The position numbers and the translations under genes are program-made. Positions 1-6,592 of a DNA stretch of 6,892 bases are shown in pieces; position 1 is the stretch's first letter; each line of letters opens with the position of its first letter. This stretch comes from a bacterium (GTDB lineage Bacteria > Krumholzibacteriota > Krumholzibacteria > LZORAL124-64-63). The stretch is from NCBI GenBank assembly GCA_030592025.1, contig JAUUZX010000075.1, forward strand, positions 1 to 6,892, in the 5' to 3' direction. The notes below the pieces were generated by a model, which was not told where the DNA came from, made no database searches, and saw nothing but the letters and a program-made list of their open reading frames with translations.

Positions 1-741
1 CACGAGACCCTCTTCATGGGGGACGAACGCATCGCCGGCCACGAGGTCGACTTCGCGCGGGTGAACGCCATGGTCACGTCCATGCCCCGCGTGGGCCTGA
101 ACCCCTATGCGCTGGGGATGCGCATGTTCCACTTCATCGAGGAGGCGGCGAACAAGGGCCGCTACAGCCGGCAGTTCCTTTCCCTGCTCGACGCCGACCA
201 GCGACGTCGCTTCGACGAGGGCACGGGCTCGGGCCGCGACATGATCTTCAAGGTGCGCGAGAATCTCAACGACCACCTCTTCGTGAGGACGTTCATCGAG
301 CAGGACTTCGTCGACCGCCACAAGCTCTTCGTAGCCGACAAGGTGCTCGACGAGCAGCGCATGGTCTGGCAGTGGTACGTCAAGAGCAGGAGCGCCGAGG
401 ACTACCGCGCCATGGTCGAGGAGCCGCTCCACCACCCGCCCCACGTGACGGTCGACCTGGACAAGACCGGCAAGGACGCCCTGTACCTCGTCCACCATTT
501 CGAGGACAAGCCCCTGGTGAAGGACCACATCCAGGGCACCATGATCGGCATGGAGTTCCTGTGGGGCGGCAAGGTCAAGCTGGAGACGACCGAGGTGAAG
601 TCCATCGAACTGTCGGAGCAGGACCCGCCCCAGGCCGTCGGCGGGCACGTGCCCCTGCAACCGGTCCCCGAGCCGGAAATCACGTGGCAACGGGTTCGCT
701 ACACCATGAAGGACCGCAAGATGAGCAAGGGGCTGGTCTAG
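1..741 (+). CDS. SpoVR/YcgB family protein, C-terminal part (5' end outside window)
   Basis: The reading frame is open from the first base and ends at TAG 739-741, so about 246 C-terminal codons of a protein usually near 450-510 residues are present. An ATG at 16 is available, but the frame is already coding before it and the family is much longer, so it is not the start. Recognisable SpoVR signatures are NPYALGMRMFHFIEE (about 105-149), the GRYS segment (about 157-168), and IFKVRENLNDHLFVRTFIEQ with DFVDRHKLFV following (about 244-335). A C-terminal beta-rich region ends with a stretch on ligand or partner handling of unknown detail. SpoVR was named for a role in B. subtilis spore cortex formation; E. 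coli YcgB is a stress-regulated homologue. The biochemical role of the family is unsettled, and it co-occurs with PrkA and DUF444 (YeaH) proteins. The next gene begins one base after this stop, so co-transcription with prkA is near certain. No sporulation should be inferred from the name alone. Confidence 0.93.
   Translation, partial: HETLFMGDERIAGHEVDFARVNAMVTSMPRVGLNPYALGMRMFHFIEEAANKGRYSRQFLSLLDADQRRRFDEGTGSGRDMIFKVRENLNDHLFVRTFIEQDFVDRHKLFVADKVLDEQRMVWQWYVKSRSAEDYRAMVEEPLHHPPHVTVDLDKTGKDALYLVHHFEDKPLVKDHIQGTMIGMEFLWGGKVKLETTEVKSIELSEQDPPQAVGGHVPLQPVPEPEITWQRVRYTMKDRKMSKGLV
727..732 (+). promoter_or_regulatory. Ribosome-binding site for the PrkA gene, inside the SpoVR gene
   Basis: AAGGGG lies 10 bases before ATG 743 and within the last codons of the upstream gene. 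It decides the prkA start at 743 over the next in-frame ATG at 764. Its position, with the stop and start codons one base apart, implies translational coupling of the two genes. Confidence 0.6.
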
Positions 742-742
742 C

Positions 743-3034
743 ATGGAACACATCAAGAAAGCCATGCAAAACCTGAACGAGACCCAGCGCAGCCAGGACA
801 CGGCCCGCACCATCGACTTCGCGGAGTTCCTCTCCGCCCTGCGCGCCCACCCGGAGCGGCTGATCCGCAACGTCCACCAGGTCTTCCACGACATGGTGCG
901 CAGCTACGTGGGCGGCGGCGTCGACGAGTACCCCGAGGATCCCGAGTCCATCAACTTCATCGGCTACGACTTCGGGCCCCTGCTCGTGGACCGGACCGAC
1001 ATCCCGTTCTTCACCGACCGCATCTTCGCCAACCGGCTGATGGACATCATCGACGGCTTCCGCGGCGGCACGCAGCAGAACAAGATCTACCTCTTCGACG
1101 GGCCCCCTGGCTGCGGCAAGTCGACCTTCCTGAACAACCTCCTGCTCAGGTTCGAGGAGTACGCCAACAGCGAGGCCGGCGGGCGCTACGAGGTGCTGTG
1201 GCGGCTCGACCGCACCGCCCTGGGCCAGGAAAGCGAACCGGACAGCCGCCCCATCGTCGACCAGCTCGCGCGCCTGCTCGGTGACAAGGACAGCGCCAGG
1301 TCCCTGGCCGAGGCGCCGCCGGAGCATCGCCCCCGCCTCCAGGACGGTGTCCTCGAGGTGCCCTGCCCGAGCCACGACAACCCGCTGCTGCTGATCCCCA
1401 AGGAGCACCGGCCGGCCTTCTTCGACGACCTCTACGCCAACGACGAGTTCAAGTGGAACCTCTCGGTGGGCAAGGACTACGACTGGGTCTTCAAGGACAC
1501 GCCCTGCACCATCTGCACGTCGCTGTACCAGGCTCTGCTGCACAAGGTGGGCGACCCGGCGGCGGTGTTCCGCATGGTCCACGCCCGGCCCTACCGGTTC
1601 AACCGTCGCCTGGGCGAGGGCATCACCGTCTTCAACCCGGGCGACCGGGTCACGCGGCAGCCCGTGCTGACGAACCCCCAACTCCAGAAGCGCATCAGCT
1701 CGCTGCTGCAGGACAGCAACCAGGTCAGGTACCTGTTCTCGCGCTACGCCCGCACCAACAACGGCATCTTCGCCCTCATGGACATCAAGGGTTTCAACAA
1801 GGATCGCCTGTTCGAACTCCACAACATCATCAGCGACGGCGTGCACAAGGTGGACGAGATCGAGGAGAACGTGCACTCCCTCTTCATGGGCGTCATGAAC
1901 CCCGAGGACAACAAGAACATCCGCGGCTTCCAGTCCCTGACCGACCGCATCGAGTTCGTCAACATCTCCTACGTGCTCGACTCGTCGACCGAGGTGGCCA
2001 TCTACCGCGAGACCTTCGGACGGCACATCGGCGAGGGCTTCCTGCCCCGGGTGCTGGAGAACTTCGCGCGGGTCATCATCGCCAGCCGTCTGAACGCCAA
2101 GTCCCCCGCCATCAGCGAATGGATCGACGACGCCGACAAGTACCAGCTCTACTGCGACGAGCACATGCTGCTGCTGAAGATGGCCATCTACGCGGGCGAG
2201 ATACCCGCCTGGCTGGACGAGGGGGATCGCCGCCTGTTCACGGCCAAGCGGCGCCGCAAGATCATCGCCGAGGCCGAGACCGAGGGCGCCAAGGGATTCA
2301 GCGGACGCGACAGCATCGACATCTTCCGGGACCTGCTGTCGAACCACGCCCGGGACGACGAGATGATCACCATGGCCACCCTCTGCCGCTTCTTCACCAA
2401 GACGCGGCCCGAGCTGGCCAAGCAGATCCCCGAGGGTGTCCTGGCCACGCTGCAGCGCCTGTACAACTACCAGATCCTGCAGGAGGTGAAGGAGTCCCTG
2501 TACTACTACAACGACGAGCAGATCACCCGGGACATCCAGAACTACCTCTTCGCCCTGAACTACGAACCGGGCACCGCCGCCACCTGCCCCTACACCGGCG
2601 ACCGCCTCGAGATCAGCGAGGAGTTCCTGACCGGCATCGAGGACCATCTGCTGGGCGAGGACGCCAAGGACGGCCGTCGCCGCGAATTCCGCGCCGAGAC
2701 CCAACGGGAGTACACGTCCCGCACCCTCACCCAGGAGATCATGGTCGAAGGCCTGCCGCTGACCGACACCCGACTCTACGCCAAGCTCCACGACCGGTAT
2801 ATCCACAGCCTCAAGGACCAGGTCCTCGAGCCCTTCCTGAAGAACGAGAACTTCCGGCGGGCCGTGAAGGATTTCTGGGATGAGGACTTCAAGACCTACG
2901 ACAAGAAGATCCGCGCGGACGTCAGCTACCTCATCGCCAACCTGTGCGACAACCACGGGTACAACGAACCGGGGGCGCGGGAGGTGTGCCTCTACGTGGT
3001 GGATCACGGATTGGCGGAGGAGTTCGCCGAGTAG
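743..3034 (+). CDS. prkA: PrkA/YeaG family AAA+ serine protein kinase-like protein, long variant
   Basis: This 763-residue cytoplasmic protein is longer than E. coli YeaG or B. subtilis PrkA (about 630-645). The N-terminal AAA region carries a Walker A motif, GPPGCGKST, at residues 120-128 (K126, S127). A C-P-S-H segment starts at C208 and a C-T-I-C pair lies at 255-258, reminiscent of a zinc-ribbon-like cysteine cluster in some PrkA proteins. A DRI...SYVL...EVAIYRETF block at about 401-425 matches the sensor/arginine region of the family. The C-terminal third (about 440-763) corresponds to the PrkA C-terminal domain, ending in the helical segment RRAVKDFW...VSYLIANLCDNHGY. At the expected Walker B site (E. 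coli GIMEFVEMFK, from memory) this protein has GIFALMDIKG (341-350), so acidic positions differ. Family members are described as serine protein kinases in starvation and stress responses; B. subtilis PrkA has also been reported as an ATP-dependent protease, so the kinase label is provisional. The gene follows SpoVR by one base. No YeaH/DUF444 gene follows it: the next gene is convergent. Confidence 0.92.
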   Translation: MEHIKKAMQNLNETQRSQDTARTIDFAEFLSALRAHPERLIRNVHQVFHDMVRSYVGGGVDEYPEDPESINFIGYDFGPLLVDRTDIPFFTDRIFANRLMDIIDGFRGGTQQNKIYLFDGPPGCGKSTFLNNLLLRFEEYANSEAGGRYEVLWRLDRTALGQESEPDSRPIVDQLARLLGDKDSARSLAEAPPEHRPRLQDGVLEVPCPSHDNPLLLIPKEHRPAFFDDLYANDEFKWNLSVGKDYDWVFKDTPCTICTSLYQALLHKVGDPAAVFRMVHARPYRFNRRLGEGITVFNPGDRVTRQPVLTNPQLQKRISSLLQDSNQVRYLFSRYARTNNGIFALMDIKGFNKDRLFELHNIISDGVHKVDEIEENVHSLFMGVMNPEDNKNIRGFQSLTDRIEFVNISYVLDSSTEVAIYRETFGRHIGEGFLPRVLENFARVIIASRLNAKSPAISEWIDDADKYQLYCDEHMLLLKMAIYAGEIPAWLDEGDRRLFTAKRRRKIIAEAETEGAKGFSGRDSIDIFRDLLSNHARDDEMITMATLCRFFTKTRPELAKQIPEGVLATLQRLYNYQILQEVKESLYYYNDEQITRDIQNYLFALNYEPGTAATCPYTGDRLEISEEFLTGIEDHLLGEDAKDGRRREFRAETQREYTSRTLTQEIMVEGLPLTDTRLYAKLHDRYIHSLKDQVLEPFLKNENFRRAVKDFWDEDFKTYDKKIRADVSYLIANLCDNHGYNEPGAREVCLYVVDHGLAEEFAE

Positions 3035-3050
3035 GGTCCCCGCTGTAGTC

Positions 3051-3626
3051 TTACGGGGCCGGCACCGCCGGGATGATCCCGTCCTCGACGAGTTTCTCCA
3101 GGATCTGTTCGGAGAGCTTGAGGTAGGTGCCCCTCTGGGACGGTTGCCCGGACACCTCGTAGGTGGTGCGCGCCCGCCAGACCACCTCATCGGTGGCCGG
3201 CAGGTGCAGGCTCGATTCGAGCTCGAATTCCTTCACGGTCGTCTGCCCCCAGGACTTCCCCAACACGCCCAGATTCTCACGCAGGACGAGCACCGCATCC
3301 GGCCGGCATGCCGCCAGGCTGTCGACCAGGGATGTGCGGGCCAAGTCGAGGGAATCGTGGGCGTAGTGCCAGGCGGTCACACCCCGGGCGTTGAGCTCCC
3401 GGGCCAGGAGCGAGGCCGTGCGCCGACCGGCTCCGGCGAGGTACTTGTTGAGGTTGGGCGCGGCGTCGACCACGAAGATCGACGCGGGCTGGTCGGTGTA
3501 CCCCGGAGCCACGCTGGTGCGCGTGTTCATGGTGACGGTGCAGCCCGACGCGGTGAGGCAGCAAAGAATGATGACAGCGGCGATGGCCTTGCGGTGATCC
3601 CGGCCCGGATTGATGCAGCGCTCCAC
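3051..3626 (-). CDS. Small exported protein, probable lipoprotein, function unknown
   Basis: This 191-residue protein is read from GTG 3624-3626 to TAA 3051-3053. GTG is chosen because an in-frame TGA lies about 20 bases upstream, no ATG exists before residue 33, and GGAGG lies 10 bases before it. The N-terminus has a basic stretch (R9, R12, K13), a hydrophobic core (AIAAVIILCCL, 14-24), then TASGC with C29. This resembles a lipoprotein signal, although the -3 residue is Ala rather than the preferred Leu. The mature protein would start CTVTMNT. The body alternates predicted strands and helices: IFVVDAAPNLNKYL (about 49-62), a helix AGRRTASLLARELNARG, then DAVLVLRENLG. Later come VVWRARTTYEV and a C-terminal amphipathic helix LKLSEQILEKLVEDG. 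This loosely recalls small periplasmic lipoproteins that pair a TolB-N-like fold with a WRA...Y strand, but I cannot assign a family. Threonine at +2 of the mature lipoprotein would favour outer-membrane sorting under the E. coli rule (inference). It converges on prkA with a 16-base gap. Confidence 0.8.
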   Translation of the reverse strand: MERCINPGRDHRKAIAAVIILCCLTASGCTVTMNTRTSVAPGYTDQPASIFVVDAAPNLNKYLAGAGRRTASLLARELNARGVTAWHYAHDSLDLARTSLVDSLAACRPDAVLVLRENLGVLGKSWGQTTVKEFELESSLHLPATDEVVWRARTTYEVSGQPSQRGTYLKLSEQILEKLVEDGIIPAVPAP

Positions 3627-3636
3627 GGGTGTCCCC

Positions 3637-3641
3637 CCTCC
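3637..3641 (-). promoter_or_regulatory. Ribosome-binding site for the minus-strand lipoprotein gene
   Basis: On the minus strand GGAGG (CCTCC on the plus strand) sits within a purine-rich run, 10 bases before the GTG start at 3626. It supports the GTG start. A second, stronger-looking GGAGGAGGT lies further upstream (about 3650-3658), but the frame it would serve best runs antisense into nothing recognisable. Confidence 0.5.
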
Positions 3642-3674
3642 TCACGAAACCTCCTCCAAACACGCGGTTGCACC

Positions 3675-3704
3675 ACTCTAGATCGACGGCTTCCGTCCGG
3701 TCAA
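3675..3704 (-). promoter_or_regulatory. Candidate sigma70-type promoter for the lipoprotein gene
   Basis: Read on the minus strand, TTGACC (3704-3699, five of six matches to TTGACA) is followed after 18 bases by TAGAGT (3680-3675, four of six to TATAAT). Transcription would start near 3668, leaving a leader of about 40 bases before the GTG start. The stretch just upstream (about 3710-3735) is locally AT-rich, unlike its surroundings. The spacer holds a short inverted repeat, GACGG-CTT-CCGTC (3685-3697), which could be an operator or chance. The match is by eye, and promoter consensus in this phylum is unknown. No comparably good promoter was found for the plus-strand gene at 3822. Confidence 0.4.
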
Positions 3705-3811
3705 GATTCGTCCTGAAAAATAGTCTTCAACCATTTGGCGGGTTCCAGCGTCAAAGGGGATGATGAAGCCGGCCCTGCACCCCCGACGCATCCGGTCGAC
3801 GCCTAACCCAC

Positions 3812-3815
3812 GAGG
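3812..3815 (+). promoter_or_regulatory. Ribosome-binding site for the DUF5916 gene
   Basis: GAGG lies six bases before ATG 3822, a short but well-placed Shine-Dalgarno core. It agrees with the start that gives a complete signal peptide. Confidence 0.4.
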
Positions 3816-3821
3816 CACACC

Positions 3822-6539
3822 ATGGGCTTGAACGCCGCTCCGACACGCCGCGCGCACCTCGCCACCTTCGCCTGCATCGTCATCCTGTTCCTGGCGGTCC
3901 CCACCGCCGCCCAGGATCCCGACTCCCACTGCTCCCCGGCCGACGTGCCGGTCCCCGACGTGATCCACGCAGTCCGCTTGGTTGGCGAGATCGAGCTGGA
4001 CGGCGTGCTTGACGAAGGGGACTGGCAGCGGCCGGGCGAAGACCGGCTGGCCCAGCATGACCCGGACAACGGTTGCCCGCCCCGCCACCGGACGGAGTTC
4101 TGGGTGGCCTACGACGACCAGGCCCTCTACGTGGCGGCGCGCATGCACGACTCGGCGCCCGATTCGATCGCCGCCCGTCTGGGCCGACGCGACTCCTGGC
4201 CGTCGTCCGACTGGATCTACATCAACCTCGACACCTTCAACGACGATCGGAACGCGTTCAGCTTCTCCATCAACCCGGCGGGCGTGCTGGGCGACTCGAA
4301 GCTGTACAACGACGGCTGGGGCGACAGCTCCTGGGACGGCGTGTGGGAAGCCGCCACCCTCATCGACGACCTGGGCTGGGTCGCAGAAGTGCGCATCCCC
4401 TTCTCCCAACTCAAGTTCCCCGCCACGGACGAGCAGGTGTGGGGCATGGATTTCTCCCGCCGCATCCTGCGCTACAACGAGCGCTGCGACGTCTTCCATC
4501 TGCCCCGCGGCGCATCGGGCTACGGCAAGCGCTTCCCCGACCTGGTCGGCATCCACGGCATCCGGCCCGAGTCCAAGGCCGAGGTGCGGGCCTATGGCCT
4601 GGGCAAGTCCGAGTTCCGCGAGGTCGATCCGGACGACCCGTTCGCCAGCGACCCCCAGCTCTCGGGCAACGCCGGCCTCGACCTGAAGACGGCCCTGTCC
4701 AACAACCTCACCCTGAACGCGGCGATCAACCCGGACTTCGGCCAGGTGGAGGTTGACCCGGCAGTGGTGAACCTGGGCGCCTACGAGACCTTCTACGAGG
4801 AGCGACGGCCCTTCTTCGTGGAGGACGCCAACACCTTCCGCTTCGGGCGCGAGGGCACCAACAGCAACTGGAATTTCAACTGGATGGACCCGCTGTTGTT
4901 CTACAGCCGCCGCGTGGGGCGGGCGCCCCAGCTGGCCGTCGAGGGCAGTCCCGATTTCGTCGACATGCCCCAGGTGACGACCATCCTGGGTGCGGCGAAG
5001 GTGAGCGGCAAGGTGGGGAACACGTCCGTCGGCGCGCTGACGGCGTTCACGGCCAGGGAGAAGGCCCACCTCCAGACCGATGGCAAGCAGTACGACCAGG
5101 TCGTCGAGCCCCTCACCAACTACTCGGTCATGCGGGCCAAGATCACCAAGCCCGACGGCAGCCGCGGCGTGGGTTTCATGGCCACGAGCACGGTGCGCGA
5201 TCTGGACGACCCGGTGAGCCAGGCGTCCCTGGACCGCCGCTCCGTCACCGGCGGCATCGACGGCTGGACCGAACTGGACGAGGACGGCGTGTGGGCCGTC
5301 AAGGGATACGTCTCGGGCAGCCATGTCAGCGGCAGCAAGGAAGCCATCTCCGACATACAAACCTCGTCCCAGCGCTACTACCAGCGGCCGGACGCCGACC
5401 ACCTGGAATACGACCCCGACGCCACCGAACTGAAGGGATGGTTGGGACGCGTGGCGCTGAACAAGCAGTCGGGCAACTGGCGCTTCAACAGCGCGGTGGG
5501 CTACTCTTCTCCCGGGTACGAGGTCAACGACGTCGGCTTCCAGTTCCGTTCCGACATGATCAATTCATCCATCGTGGGCGGGTACTCCTGGCGCGAACCC
5601 CACGGTATCTTCCGCAGCCAGAACGTTTTCCTGGGCACGTACAAGACCTGGGACACGGGAGGCACTCCGGACGCCTTCGGCACCGGCCTGTTCTACTGGA
5701 ACCAGTTCAAGAACTTCTGGTCGCTGGATGTGAGTTGCTTCATCAACCCCGATCGCAACAATAGTCGCCTGACCCGGGGCGGTCCGGTGATACGGGAGCG
5801 TCTGCTCCGGCAGGGCGTCGTGGGAATAAGCACGGACCACCGCAAGAACTGGGTCGCGAGCGCGAGCGTCGGCGGCTCGTCCGACGAGGGCGGCTCGGCT
5901 TCGGCGTTCGGCAGGCTATCCCTGGAACTGCACCCGATGGCGGCCTTCGGCCTGACGGTGACGCCCCGGTACTCCTGGTCCCAGGACGAGGCCCAGTACT
6001 ACGACACGATCGCGGACCCGACCATGACCGCGACCTACGGCAACCGCTACGTCTTCGCTGATCTGGAGTATCGCCAATTCACGCTGGAGACCCGGTTCGA
6101 CTGGACGTTCTCGCCGACTCTCACGTTGCAGGCGTACGTGCAGCCGCTGTTCGCGTCGGGACGGTACTCGGACCGCAAGGAGTTGGCGCAGCCGTCGACC
6201 TTCGACTTCAACCGCTACGGCCGGGACAACGGCTCGTCCATCGTGCACGACCCGGACGGCGACGCCGACAACCCCTGGCTCGTCACCCCCGACGGCGCCG
6301 ACCCGGGCAACACCTTCCGCTTGGCGGACGAGGACTTCAACTTCAAGTCCCTGAAGGTGAACATGGTGCTCAGGTGGGAGTACACCGCCGGCAGCACGTT
6401 CTTCCTGGTGTGGACGCAGGATCGGGTGAACTTCGACCACCCCGGATCTTTCGAGCTGGGACGGGACACGCGGTCGCTGTTGGACTCGCCGGGCGAGCAC
6501 ATCCTGATGGTGAAGATCTCGCAGTATTTTTCGTTGTAG
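3822..6539 (+). CDS. Secreted CBM9-like / DUF5916 protein, probable outer-membrane beta-barrel
   Basis: This 905-residue protein starts with a Sec signal peptide: R9-R10, hydrophobic FACIVILFLAV (16-26), and likely cleavage after PTAA (A30). Residues about 50-235 form a CBM9-like, DOMON-type beta-sandwich. Its marks are IELDGVLDEGDWQ (57-69), FWVAYDDQALYVAARMHDS (93-111), SDWIYINLDTFNDDRNAFSF (129-148), and WEAATLIDDLGWVAEVRIPF (175-194). The DUF5916 hallmark follows: NPDFGQVEVDPAVVNLGAYE (303-322) then TFYEERRPFFVED (323-335), and YSRRVG (361-366). The remainder is rich in alternating aromatic strands such as FGLTVTPRYSW, LEYRQFTLETRFDWTF and LRWEYTAGSTFFLVW. It ends in HILMVKISQYFSL, consistent with an outer-membrane barrel in which terminal strands carry aromatic residues. 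A DPDGDAD loop at 810-816 could bind calcium. Family function is unproven; homologues are often labelled sugar-binding or membrane-associated hydrolases without evidence. It appears to be a single-gene transcription unit. Confidence 0.92.
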   Translation: MGLNAAPTRRAHLATFACIVILFLAVPTAAQDPDSHCSPADVPVPDVIHAVRLVGEIELDGVLDEGDWQRPGEDRLAQHDPDNGCPPRHRTEFWVAYDDQALYVAARMHDSAPDSIAARLGRRDSWPSSDWIYINLDTFNDDRNAFSFSINPAGVLGDSKLYNDGWGDSSWDGVWEAATLIDDLGWVAEVRIPFSQLKFPATDEQVWGMDFSRRILRYNERCDVFHLPRGASGYGKRFPDLVGIHGIRPESKAEVRAYGLGKSEFREVDPDDPFASDPQLSGNAGLDLKTALSNNLTLNAAINPDFGQVEVDPAVVNLGAYETFYEERRPFFVEDANTFRFGREGTNSNWNFNWMDPLLFYSRRVGRAPQLAVEGSPDFVDMPQVTTILGAAKVSGKVGNTSVGALTAFTAREKAHLQTDGKQYDQVVEPLTNYSVMRAKITKPDGSRGVGFMATSTVRDLDDPVSQASLDRRSVTGGIDGWTELDEDGVWAVKGYVSGSHVSGSKEAISDIQTSSQRYYQRPDADHLEYDPDATELKGWLGRVALNKQSGNWRFNSAVGYSSPGYEVNDVGFQFRSDMINSSIVGGYSWREPHGIFRSQNVFLGTYKTWDTGGTPDAFGTGLFYWNQFKNFWSLDVSCFINPDRNNSRLTRGGPVIRERLLRQGVVGISTDHRKNWVASASVGGSSDEGGSASAFGRLSLELHPMAAFGLTVTPRYSWSQDEAQYYDTIADPTMTATYGNRYVFADLEYRQFTLETRFDWTFSPTLTLQAYVQPLFASGRYSDRKELAQPSTFDFNRYGRDNGSSIVHDPDGDADNPWLVTPDGADPGNTFRLADEDFNFKSLKVNMVLRWEYTAGSTFFLVWTQDRVNFDHPGSFELGRDTRSLLDSPGEHILMVKISQYFSL

Positions 6540-6580
6540 AAAAAGAACCGGCGGCGGACCTGCACACCCGCCGCCGGTTC
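6540..6580 (-). terminator. Rho-independent terminator for the minus-strand gene (possibly bidirectional)
   Basis: A perfect 13-base inverted repeat (GAACCGGCGGCGG at 6545-6557 and its complement at 6568-6580) encloses a 10-base loop. Five A residues at 6540-6544 become a run of five T immediately after the stem on the minus strand, the arrangement of an intrinsic terminator for the gene ending at 6593. On the plus strand the stem directly follows the stop codon of the DUF5916 gene but lacks a T-run, so termination in that direction would be weaker. Confidence 0.85.
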
Positions 6581-6592
6581 ACCGTCAGGCTG

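Noticed and set aside
1..1890. A shared CCCTCTTCATGGG at about 7-19 and again at about 1878-1890
   Set aside because: Both copies encode LFMG in unrelated coding contexts and no flanking similarity extends the match, so it looks like chance.
1453..2883. A 476-codon open frame on the plus strand in a second frame of prkA
   Set aside because: It is full of Arg, Pro, His and Gly, typical of an out-of-frame reading of GC-rich coding DNA, while the prkA frame has clear motifs throughout.
3035..3060. A possible terminator hairpin between prkA and the lipoprotein gene (CCCCG 3038-3042 with CGGGG 3054-3058)
   Set aside because: The continuous stem is only five bases with an 11-base loop, and there is no T-run on either strand; too weak to call although some termination here is likely.
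680..3190. An 836-codon open frame on the minus strand opposite prkA
   Set aside because: It lies antisense to a clearly recognised gene, is low-complexity (Val, Leu, Gly, Glu, Asp-rich) with no domain, and overlaps the lipoprotein gene in another frame. Such long antisense frames are expected in GC-rich DNA.
2880..3716. A 278-codon plus-strand frame across the end of prkA and opposite the lipoprotein gene
   Set aside because: It is Arg-rich and lacks motifs, and the minus-strand gene here has an export signal, an RBS and a coherent fold pattern.
3678..5402. A 574-codon open frame on the minus strand opposite the DUF5916 gene
   Set aside because: Its composition is the mirror of the DUF5916 codons, with no signal, motif or family resemblance; it also runs through the intergenic region and the candidate promoter.
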